Positions 45,237 through 55,427 of a stretch of DNA of 64,000 nt are shown here, in pieces. The position numbers and the translations under genes were made by a program. Source of the stretch: Aegilops tauschii subsp. strangulata (Eukaryota > Streptophyta > Magnoliopsida > Poales > Poaceae); NCBI RefSeq assembly GCF_002575655.3, contig NC_053041.3, positions 371,921,054 through 371,985,053 on the forward strand. The letters are read 5' to 3'. Within the stretch, counting starts at the first letter, position 1, and each line of letters starts with the position of its first letter. Below the pieces are notes generated by a model. That model was not told where the DNA came from and ran no database searches. It saw only the letters and a list, made by a program, of their open reading frames with translations.

Positions 45237-48200
45237 GAAGCTAAGGGAGAGTTATGAAGATCTTCAGAAGGAGCGTGATTCATTACTTGCTCAACAAATC
45301 AGCGCTGCTCAGGAAGAATTTATTCCTCCATGTTTGAAGTGCATTGAACGTGAATCTGCTAATTCTTCACCTGAAAGTTCAAATGCTTCTATTGCCGCAA
45401 ATTCTTCACCTGTCTCTGCTATCACTAATTCCTCATCTGAGGATATTGCTAGTATCAGTGGCAATGCAGGGCTGAAGGAATTGTATACGATAGGCATGTA
45501 CAAAAGCCTCAAAGGGCATCAGGCTCTTTGTGATGTCCTTAAAAAGCAGATCCTCAACAGGAACCCTAGGAAAGAGAGTATTGCCTTTGAGAGGAAACTC
45601 AATGCTGATGGAACATACTGGAAGCCTGAGCAGTATCTCAAAACCTCATGGGTTGCTGCAAAGGGACCTCTAGTAGATCCATCTACTTTATCTGGCTTTA
45701 CATGTGAAACTTCTCATTCTTCTGATGAGTCATTTGACTCCAACTATAAGCTGTTCAAAAATCAGAATGGTGAAGTATTTGCTAGATATGTTGGCACTAA
45801 CTGTAGGAACGGTTCCCCTATGAAGAAAATCTGGGTTCCCAAAAGGTGCCTTGAAAGTCTTCAGGTGAATGTCATCATGACACCACCTGTGAAGAACAGG
45901 AACCCAGATCCAATTCTTCATATGGACCAAATTCTTCATATGGATCCAAGTCCTCATACGGACCAAATTCCTCACGTGAATCAAAGTCCTCATATGAACA
46001 TCATCGTGCTAACACTTCTGTTTCGCAAGGAAGAACTAAGGGCTATGAATATGTGCATTATTCTTCAAATCATTATGTTCATAAGTCCTCGAAGAATTTC
46101 TCTGCTTATTCATATGCTTACCCTACCTCCTCTTATGTGAAACAAAGTGGACTGGCTTCTGTGCCACCTTTCTATTATGGAGCTCGCAGAATGATGATCT
46201 CTTTGCCACCCCTTCAGATGTGGGTGGTGATGAAAAAGAACTAATCTCTTATGCAGGGTTAGGTCTCCAGACGTACTTAAGCGTCTGAAGAATTTGCTGG
46301 AGACCTGAATATGCTTGAAAGGATGCAAGCTAATCATGAAGAAATGAATTCTCATTTCTCACGTCCTCGTATTGCTATATCTGTTTTATTGCTTGATGAA
46401 ACTGATCTAATGAATTTGATGTCATATTCTTCACTGATGAAGTATATGAGTTCGTAAGCTGCACTAATTCATCTGCAGGATTATCAACCCAAAGCCACTG
46501 AGTGGGTCCTCGATAGTGGATGTACAAATCACATGACTGGTGACAAGAATCTATTGATGGACGCTCCCTTATCTCCATCGCATCTGAAGCATATCACCTA
46601 CGCTGACAAAGGGAAAAAAGCAAGGTATTGGGTCTAGGTAAGGTTGCGATCTCAAAGGATCGACACATGGACAAAGTTATGCTTGTCGAGTCCTTAGGAT
46701 TCAACCTCATGTCAGTCTCAATGCTTTGTGATCTTGATATGATTGTTATCTTTGGCAAGTATCGTTGTGTTGTGATCAGGGAAGCTGACCATTCCAAAGT
46801 CTTCGAAGGCTTTAGGAGATGAGATCTGTATATTGTTGATTTCTCTACAGGACCACAACCTGCTATATGTCTACTTGCAAAAGCTTCAGAAGGCTGGCTA
46901 TGGCATCGACGACTCGGTCATGCTGGCATGAGGAACTTGCACACGCTCGCGAAGAAGAAGCATGTCATTGGCACTGAGAATGTCAAATTCCTCAAGGATC
47001 ACATGTGTGAAGCCTGTGAGGCTGGAAAGATGACCAAGGCCAAGCATCCCGCGAACACTATCATGACTACCACTCATCCATTTGAATTGCTTCACATGGA
47101 TCTCTTTGGTTCTAACCATTATTCTACATTTACAAATGAAGCATCTCTATATGGCTTTGCTATTGTTGATGATTACTCTTGTTACACATGGGTGCATATC
47201 GTCACTTACAAACGTGAAGTGCAAGAAGTCTCTAAACGATTTTCCTCGAGGGCTTCAACTAACTTTGGTGTGAAGATCAAGCACATCAGACGTAACAATG
47301 GAACTGAGTTCAAGAATACTGGTCTTGATGACTATCTTGATGAACTTGGTATTACTCATGAGTTATCTGCTCCTTATACTCCTGAGCAGAATGGCGTCGT
47401 GGTGTGCAAGAACAGGACTCTTGTTGAGATGGCTCACACTATGCTTGATGAATACAAGACGCCTCGTCATTTCTAAATTGAGGCAATTGATAGTGCGTGC
47501 CACATCATCAACAGGGTATATCTTCACAAATTCTTCAAGAAGACTGCCTATGAACTTCTCACTGACAAGAAACCCAATGTGAGTTATTTCAAAGTCTTCG
47601 GTGCTAAATGTTGGATTAGAGATCTTCATCACAATTCTAAATTTGCACCGAAAGCACATGAGGGTTTTATGCTTGGTTACGGAAAGGACTCGCACACCTA
47701 CAGAGTCTTCAACAATGTTCACCACAAGGTTGTTGAAACTGTAGATGTGCGGTTCGATGAAACTAATGGCTCGCAAAGAGAGCACCTACCTCCTGTGCTA
47801 GATGAACACTCACCTGAGGAAACCATCTAGTTCAAGGCTACTGAGGATGTCATTCCTACCGAAGAATCTGCTGAAGAAGTCATTCCAGACCGTGAAGAAC
47901 ATCATGCTGGTGCACCTGAGGAAAATGGCTCTGAAGAAAACGCTGACCCAATTCCTCGTCGCCAACCCGCTCATCCTCGCATAGCAAATGAAGTGTAGAT
48001 TGAGAAAATCATCAGCGACATCAATGCACCAGGTCCTCTCACACGCTCAAAAGCTTCACATTTATCTAACTTTGTGGGCACTTTGCTTTCATCTCTATCA
48101 TAGATCCCACTAAGGTAGATGAAGCATTTCTGGAGCCTGAGTGGATTCAAGCCATGCAAGAGGAATTACATCAGTTCGAGCTCAACAATGTCTGGGAACT

Positions 48201-49264
48201 TGTCAAGCGACCAGACCCTCGCAAGCACAATATCATCGGCACAAAGTGGATCTACCGCAACAAGCAAGATGAAAATGGCCTTGTGGTGAGGAATAAGGCA
48301 CGGCTTGTAGCTCAAGGCTACACACAGGTTGAAGGAATTGATTTCGATGAAACTTTTGCACCCGTTGCTAGACTTGAGGCTATTCTCATATTACTTGCTT
48401 ATGCTAACCATCATGACATCATCTTATATCAAATGGATGTGAAAAGTGCATTCCTCAATGGTAAGCTTGAGGAAGAAGTATATGTTGCTCAACCCCCAGG
48501 TTATGAAGATCCAAAGCATCCTGACCAAGTCTACAGATTCAATAAGGCCCTCTACGGCCTCAAGCAAGCCCCTCGGGCGTGGTATGATACTTTGAAGGAA
48601 TTCCTCATGAAGAAAGGCTTCAAACCCGGTTCACCATACCCAACTCTTTTCACTAAATCTTATGATGGTGAATTATTTGTGTGCCAAATATATGTTGATG
48701 ATATCATTTTTTGTTGTACTGACCAACATTACACTAGCGAATTTGGTTATATGATGAGGGAGGAATATGAAATGTCTATGATGGGAGAATTTAAATTCTT
48801 CTTAGGTCTTCAAATTCGTCAACGGCGCAATCGCATATTCATATCTCAGGAGAAATACCTCAAGGATGTATTGAGAAAATTCGGCATGCAAGATTGCAAA
48901 GGCGTCAAAATACCTATGCCCACAAATGGCCATCTTTGCACAGATGAAAATGGCATTGACTTTGATCAGAAGTTATACCGCTTCATGATTGGCTCTTTAT
49001 TGTATTTATGTGCATCTAGGCCAGATATTATGCTTAGTGTTTGCATGTGTGGCCCCTTTCAAGCTACACCGAAGGAATCACACCATAAGGCTGTGAAGCA
49101 TATTCTTTGATATCTAGCTCACACTCCAACACTTGGATTATGGTATCCCAAGGGCTCGGCTTTTGATCTCATTGGATATTTAGACTCTGACTATGCTGGT
49201 GATCGTGTGGACCGCAAGTCAACATCAGGCACATGCCATTTCCTCGGACGATCCTTGGTCTTAT
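45237..49264 (+). pseudogene. Copia protease, integrase, reverse transcriptase, partial RNase H
   Basis: Coding continues in several broken frames. Protease has D-S-G (46511). The pre-integrase has H-R-R-L-G-H-A-G and C-E-A-C near 46990-47020. In the integrase the second catalytic Asp is replaced by Asn (47294) and the catalytic Glu by Val (47402); the frame stops at 47474 and resumes. Reverse transcriptase (48154-49110) is a clean open frame with Y-V-D-D (48691). A TGA at 49108 precedes RNase H, which has D-S-D-Y-A-G-D and then ends at 49264 in the inserted LTR. The element cannot be autonomous. Confidence 0.9.
45910..45998 (+). repeat. Five tandem 18-nt repeats in gag-pol
   Basis: Units like CCAAATTCTTCATATGGA repeat five times with small changes (the first unit is one base short). 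In the coding frame they give five-to-six-residue units containing S-S-Y. They lie between Gag and protease. Confidence 0.8.
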
Positions 49265-50486
49265 TGTCGGTGGGAAACCACACATATGGGATCACAAGAA
49301 TCCCTACTACGGTTGCCGGGGCGCGGGGTTGTGAGAAGAGCAGGATTTGCAGTCAACACAAGGATCGTTTACCCAGGTTCGGGCCGCGAAGACGCGTAAT
49401 ACCTTAGTCCTGGTTTGGTGTGTATTTGAGAGAGTTCTAGAGCTCTCGAACTAGCTATGGTGGCTGCGTAGTTCAAAAGAGCCGAATCCCTCTCCAGTAT
49501 GCCAAGGGCATCCTTTTATAGTCGAAAGGGGCTGCCACAGTGGCACACAGGAGGTGGAAAGGCCTACAGTGATGTGAGCTTATCGCTCGTGTTACAGGAC
49601 AAGACGCATTTAATGCGTAGCTTAGGTGTCCCTTAGCTTTATTGGGGACGGGAACGAGGCACGTCCCGTCCGTTGCCGCCTCGCCTTGCTTCGACACGCG
49701 CCCAGGCCAGCGGTGCATGCGGCGCCATGTAGGCAGGCAGGCAGCTGAGGTGGCGCGGTGGTAGGGTCTTCACGAAGATCTGCATGCCACCACGTAGGTG
49801 CTTGCTGAGTTGGCGTAGAGGCCGCCCGTCGCCACGCAGGTGCCTGCCCAGCTGGTTGAGCTAGCACCTGCTTGGGGACGGCGATGGAGTTTTTGTCGAC
49901 GCGGGCCTGGCTATGGCACCGCTGATGCCCTCGGAAAGGGCCTTGCTGGGGGCCCGGTAAGGGTCTTGCCGTGGCGTTGCAGTCGTCCCCGGCAAGGCGC
50001 TTGCCGGGGGTCTTGTGGATCTCCTCGGCAAGGATTCCACTGAGGGTCGCCGTCTTCTGGTTCTCATCTGATCTCATATCTCTATGGTCTTGACAAAGAT
50101 TTGCATGCTACCACGGAGGTGCCTCCCGAGCCCTAGTTCCAATGTGGTTGGTTGAGTTGGAACCCGTGGGCTCAAGGGTGGCTCGCTCTGTTAGCATCGG
50201 GCAAGTTGCCCCGGTAAGGCTCTTGCCGGGACCGCGGAGGCTGCCCCGGTAAGGCTCTTGCCGGGGCCGCGGAGGCTGCCCGGCAAGGCCCCTTGCCGGG
50301 GAAGTCCACCTCGCCCTCTCGCTCTTTGGTATCTTTGGTCTTGGCGTTGCCTTGGCCATCTTGTGCTTCGGCTTCTCTCCGGCTCCCCTCCTCTGCCCTG
50401 CTTAGTGTGGCCGTGGCGTGCAGCTCCGACTGCCTGTGCACAAGTAAAGGGGTATAAAGGTGTGCCCCTACTTTTGTACACCGACA
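49265..50486 (-). repeat. 3' LTR of the non-autonomous minus-strand element
   Basis: Minus-strand ends are TGTCGGTGTACAAAAG (50486) and TTTCCCACCGACA (49265), 1222 bp. The TATA box is at 49520-49511. Internal segments are rich in CCTTGCCGGGG-like motifs (50030-50300). No gene is present. Confidence 0.85.
49511..49520 (-). promoter_or_regulatory. TATA box of the minus-strand LTR
   Basis: The minus strand reads TATAAAAGGA, which supports the minus orientation of the LTR independently of the primer site. Confidence 0.65.
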
Positions 50487-50500
50487 GGAGCCCCCGGGCC
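50487..50500 (-). other. Polypurine-tract candidate
   Basis: The minus strand reads GGCCCGGGGGCTCC directly before the LTR start. It is G-rich rather than purely purine, so the call is moderate. Confidence 0.5.
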
Positions 50501-50893
50501 TGGGCCACACATAAGCGCGACACGTTGTTGGGCCAGGCCCAGAACGGTGTGCGGGAAGGTGGGGCGGATTTTTACCGCGGTAACTCTTCGTCCGCTGCGC
50601 TTCCCCACGACCCGCGTTGAACGCGCGTCGTGGAGGATCGTGCGTGACGTGGGGGGCATGCGTGGGGTGGTTCTCGCACGCATGCGTCACATCGCAGTTA
50701 ATGGGAAAGGAGGCGGCCCGCGCCTTCCCCGTAAAAAGGAATAACCGCGGGCGCGCTGATCACTTTACCCCCTTCCCTGCGTCTTCTCCAATCTCAGAGC
50801 CGCCGCCCCGTTTCTTCCTCCTTCTCGAGTCCTTGCCTTCGCTCGCCGCCGCTACGTCTCCGCCGTCTTCTGTCTCTTGCTCGCCCAGCCGCC
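50501..50893 (+). promoter_or_regulatory. Upstream region of the antisense gene
   Basis: GC-rich sequence between the LTR and the ATG at 50894. From about 50761 on it is C/T-rich like a grass 5' UTR. No clear TATA box is visible on the + strand. The promoter may be cryptic or lie in the LTR. Confidence 0.35.
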
Positions 50894-53800
50894 ATGGCGC
50901 CCAAATCCACCAAGGGCAAGGGAGTGGCCAAGGACGCCGGAGTGACGGAGCCGCCGGAGAGTGCGTTGCCAGCGCAGCGGACGCAGCTCGCCTACTTCCC
51001 CTCGACGGTCGACGTGTTCGAGCTCCGGGAGGCCTTCAAACCCCTATGGGAGTGCAAGACGGGGGGAGAGAAGACGGGGCATCCAGCCACCCGCGTCATC
51101 CCCGCCAATTGCGCTGAGGCCGCCCCAAATCGGTACCCTTTCTTTGTCGACTACTTCTCCTGCGGGCTCTGTCCCCCCTTCTCTGATTTCTTCAATGATG
51201 TCATGCACACCTACGGCTTCCACCTTTTGGATTTTACTCCGAATGCCGTGGCGTGCATGGCTCTTTTCGCGCACCTCTGTGAGGGCTTCGCCGGGGTGCA
51301 TCCCAACACGGCGCTCTTCCGCCATTACTTCTTCCCTCGGATCCAACCAGGGGGCGCCATTTCTGGTTGTGTTGCCTGGCTCCCGCGGGCCAAGGGGGCG
51401 TACCCGGATGGCGCCATGAAGGATAGGTGGGAAGAATGGCGGGGCCGGTGGTGCTGGATTGAAGAGAAGGACCCGCCGAACTTTTACCGGGTCCGCGACG
51501 TGCCGCCGGTTTGCCGGGGCGACTGGAGCGACGCCGACGCCGATGACGCGAAGCTCACGGTCGCCACCACCAGGATCCTTCGCCTTACCGAGGCCGGGCT
51601 CACCCTTGAAATGATCGGGGCGGATTTCATCCGCCGCCGAATCGCTCTGCTGCATAACAAGGGGAGGCCGTCCTGGCTCTTTACGAACGCCGCCGACATC
51701 ATGAGGCTTCGCCCCGGCATCGACCATAACTTCATGGTGATGGGACACGCCCACTTCTGCCAGCGACTCTTCTAGCTCGACGTGAACCACGACGGCGAGG
51801 TCGAGTGGACCGGCAAGGCCGCGAGGGCCGCCGCGAAGGCCGGCAAGGTCGCCAAGGGGCCCTTGTTCAAGTTGCCGGCAGGAGTGGTTCCGCTGAGCAA
51901 CAATTCACGCCGGACCAACATCATCGCCATGATGCCGGACTTCAATGCGCACGGTCTTGACCCGAGCTGGGTCGAGCCAGAGGAAATTCAAGTGCAGGAG
52001 TTCTTTGACACCTTGCACGAGGGGTACGTCCCCGCCGAGCCGCGGCTCATCCAGGACACCACCCAGGCAGAGCTGGACTACATCGCTGCCAGGGCGATGG
52101 AGGCAAAGCTTGCCGAGGAGGCCGGCAGCACCAGTGGCGTGGAGGACAAGGCAGCGGCAGAGGCAGAGGAGAAGGAGCTCGCCCAGTGGGCGGAGGCCGC
52201 TGGGGAGGTCAGCAGCGCCGGCACCGGGGCTCCTCTTGTCGAGGAGGTGGTCGACGAGTCGTCGGAGGAGGAGGCTGAGGCTATTGACCCGCCGGTCACG
52301 GGGAGAGGGCGAGTCCTGCAGCGGGCCACTTCCGGCGAGCCGGTACGGCCCGTCAAGGCCGCGCAGCGGCCAAAGTCTCCGGAGGAGTCCGCGCGTCAGA
52401 TGAGGGCCGCGGCGGCGAAGAAGGTCATCAAGGCCGCAGTGGCGAAGAAGAAAGCATCTGCCTCCTCTTCATCCAAGCGCGTGCAGACTCCGCCCTCCTC
52501 CCCTCCTCCGGCAGACGTCGACGCAGGGGTCACCTTTGACTTCGGGTCCCTCAGCCCAAGGAGGAAGAGGAAGGCAACAGAGGAGGAGGTGGATGACGAG
52601 TAAGTATCTTGCTCTTTTCTGTCATCTCCGTCTCCTCAATCTGTACCGCTTGTCTTGACTTGTTTTCATCTTTACAGGGATGCGGAGACGCTGGCCCAGA
52701 GGGTGAAGAGGGCCAAAGCCTCGGCGGGCGATCAGCCCCTGGCGGGTACTTCGAGGGCACCACAGGTGGTGCTGAGCAGCCCGGACAGCAGCCCCCGGCA
52801 CAACCCCCAGCATAAGTTCATCATTCACCCCTCGTCAACATGTGTTGGGGGCACGATCTCCTGGTGCTGACCTTGCCGTAGTCGCAGGAGGAGGACAGCA
52901 GCAGGAGGAGCCACAGAGGGCTACCCCTAACACGCCGCCCCCATCGACCACTCCGCCCCGAGGGGTGTCCCCGACAAGGGCACCAAGCACCGAGCCCATG
53001 CACACGGAGGAGGGGGAGGATAACTCGGGCGCCGGTGGCTTTGCCTCGGCGCCAAATGTTGGCGGGGAGGGGACCTCTGCTCCCCAGCCCGGCACTAGTA
53101 AGCCGTTCGCCTTTCGTCCCTGTTCTTTTTCTTTTCTTGCTGATTCTTGGTCTTGGCTTTGTCTCATCCCCTTTTTGGTGTCCAGATCGTCCATCGGCGG
53201 ACCAGGAGGACATAGACGCCATCATCGAGGACGTCGCCAAGGACACCGCGGCAGAGGCCGAGAAGGTCGCTACCGAGGAGTCCGCCAAGGGTGCTGCCGA
53301 AGATGCCGCCAAGGGGCCTGCCGGGGAGCCCGGCAAGGGGCCTGCCGGAGAGGCCGGCAAGGCCGCCACCGAGGAGGAGGTGTTCGATGACCAGCCTTCC
53401 TCCTCTGTCGCCTTCGGCTCCGGCAGGTATCTGAGGGTGACCGATGACCTCTTTGTCCACCTCCCAGGGGCGTCCAGCTCCAGGGCGCCCGTCGAGGGAG
53501 AGGTGTTCGACGAAGAGGTGCTTGCCGCCGCCGGGCTCCAGGTCGTCGATGAGCCGAGCGCCGGTGGCGACGGCTCTCAGGAGGAGCGGCTTCTCCAGGC
53601 CATGGGCGCCAATTTCCGGAAGGTCCAGGCGCTCCATCGCGCCCGCCTGGACAAAGCCAAGTCCAGGATGGCAACGGTGGACAAGGCAGAAATGGACCTC
53701 AAGGTGCGCGTCGTCGAGGCGCAGACTTGGTTCCACCAAGCTAGCGAAGAGCTGAAGGCCGCCCAGGGCGAGCTGGCCAAGCGCGACGTCGAGCTCACCA

Positions 53801-54741
53801 TGAAGCTGGCCGACATCGAGAAGGCCCAGGAGACGGCGGAGGGCTTGGCCGCTGCAGCCAAGGCCGCTCGGACCCAGCACCAGGCCGCGCTGAACTCCGA
53901 GGAGGAGGACCTCGCCAAACGCGAGGCGGACCTCGACGCCAAACTCCGCGCCAAGGACGAGGAGGTGGGGAAGCTTGTCGCGCAGCGGACCCAAGAGCTG
54001 GAGCAGAGGCACAGGGAGACACTCAATGCCTAGGCTCTGGTTCACGCCGGCAAGGTGAAGGAGCTGGAGGTGGAGCGGGACGGGCTGAAGGAGCAGGCCT
54101 TGAAGCTGTCCCAGGAGAAGGACACGCTCAACGGCGCCCTGACGGAGGCGCAGGGCGCGGCCATCAGCAGGGCCGGGGAGCTCTCCGAGGCCAACAACTC
54201 CATCAAAGACCTCAAGCTGAAGCTGGAGGGCCTCGAGGAGATGCTCTTAGAGGCCAAGGCTCGGGAGGAGACCCTGGCCAAGGATCTGGAGGCCGAGAAG
54301 CTGCAGCGGAGGAACGAAGCCGCCAACCACAAGGATTTCATGGAAGGCGAGAATCGCTGGATCAGCCGCCTCGAGGACGTTGCCGGCAGGATCACCACGC
54401 AGCTGGCTACCATGGGGATGCCAAATGTGAGGTACGCCCCAGAGCGCAGCGGGACTACCAACGCCAAGCTGACCCTGTTCTTCGAGGGCGTTCTCGGGGC
54501 CCTAGAGCAGTTCCACTCCAACAGAGCGGCTTTGCTGGCCGACGAGAACCGAAGGCTTTGCCGGGGTGCCATGACCAAGGTCCTCACCAAGGTGGCGTAC
54601 TGGAACCCCACCCTTGACTTCGACGCCGCACTAGAGAGCTTGCCGGAGGGTACTGACCTCGCGCCGCTCAAGGAGCGTATCGAGCCCATCATCAGCCTCA
54701 TCGACGGAATTCAAAGGGTGGAGGGCCAGCGCCGGGATTAG
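50894..54741 (+). pseudogene. Spliced gene, Transposase_28-like N-terminus plus coiled coil
   Basis: The start at 50894 has a perfect Kozak context, GCCGCCATGG. Proposed exons are 50894-52599, 52678-about 52813, about 52888-53097 and 53186-54741. Introns 1 (GTAAGT...TTTACAG) and 3 (GTAAGC...TCCAG) have good splice sites and keep frame. Intron 2 has only a damaged donor. The N-terminal ~290 residues resemble the plant 'putative gypsy type transposon' family (Transposase_28) with F-F-N-D-V-M-H-T-Y-G. A Glu/Ala-rich linker follows, then a long Glu/Lys/Ala coiled coil in exon 4. In-frame TAG codons at 51773 and 54031 interrupt it; the reading frame is otherwise intact. It lies antisense to its host LTR element. 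Function unknown. Confidence 0.7.
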
Positions 54742-55393
54742 GCACCCCATTACTAATCGCTGCTGCAGGTTCATGACCAAGACAATTTCAATGTTTAGTT
54801 AGAACCGCGGCAACAATTTGATGTAATATAACTCTGCAGTACTCTTGATACAATGCATGTTATTTTCCTGTTCGATTTCCCTTTGTATGTCCATCCTACG
54901 TTAACCGGGTAGGCTGGCCGGCGCGTAAACCCAGGGTGGCGTCTTCAGGACGGATCCCCATTGGCCTGCTGGGTGCGCTTGCTGCCGGGCAAACCACCTT
55001 ACCGCCCTTAACGCAGCCGCTCGACCTGTCGAGCTTGACTCGAGTCAGAATCGAGAGCGTTGCCTAGTGCGGAAGGCTACCCTGCCACTCTCGATGCGGC
55101 CGCTTGAGCAGACTCGAAACAGAACAAGGGCGTTGCCAATTGTGGGAGGGCCCCAATACGTGCGGGTTTTCCATACATAGGTAGGATCTCCGAGGACAAT
55201 TGCTCAAAGGAAATTGCTCAAAGCTCTGGATGACTTAGCTTTTCTGTTTCCGCGCTGGCGTCCTTCGCGCTTGCAGGCGGCGCAGTTTTCTTCTGGTCGT
55301 CTTCTTCTTTAGAGGCCATGATGATGAAGAACTGCTAGGTTAACTACTAGACCAGATTCTCACAATTGCGCCCCCTACGTGGCGCGCCAAAGA
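54742..55393 (-). other. Leader and primer-binding site of the minus-strand element
   Basis: On the minus strand the primer site TTGGCGCGCCACGTAGGGGG (55390-55371) follows the LTR end after three bases. The rest has no convincing ORF. On the + strand it would be the 3' UTR of the antisense gene, with AT-rich poly-A-like sequence near 54819-54860. Confidence 0.65.
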
Positions 55394-55427
55394 TGTCGGT
55401 GGGAAACGACACCTATGGGATCACAAG
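55394..55427 (-). repeat. 5' LTR stub (34 bp)
   Basis: It matches 49265-49298 with three mismatches and ends at the insertion point of the Tekay element. ACAAG (55423-55427) is the expected left target duplication of that insertion. Confidence 0.85.

Larger units (their letters stand above)
42131..49264 (+). mobile_element. SIRE/Maximus-like Ty1/copia element, 3' end missing
   Basis: LTR, exact Met-tRNA primer site, long gag, protease, integrase, reverse transcriptase and the start of RNase H are present in copia order. The element is interrupted at 49264/49265 by a minus-strand LTR element. It lies in Angela pol, with left flank GATGT (42126-42130) as the expected target duplication. It is the same family as the truncated minus-strand copy at 22667-25813. 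Confidence 0.92.
49265..55427 (-). mobile_element. Non-autonomous LTR element carrying an antisense spliced gene
   Basis: On the minus strand: a 5' LTR stub (55427-55394), a primer site (55390-55371), an internal region without gag or pol, a polypurine tract (50500-50487) and a full 3' LTR (50486-49265). Stub and LTR ends match closely over 34 bp. The internal region holds one large gene on the opposite (+) strand. Its left flank is CTTAT (49260-49264). The insertion at 55427/55428 of another gypsy element removed most of the 5' LTR from view. The architecture fits Tat-lineage elements known to carry extra ORFs near the 3' LTR, sometimes antisense. Confidence 0.8.

Noticed and set aside
50894..54741. 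Antisense gene as an ordinary host gene
   Set aside because: It lies exactly between a primer site and a polypurine tract of one LTR element, and its N-terminus resembles a transposon-associated family. Capture from a host gene long ago cannot be excluded.
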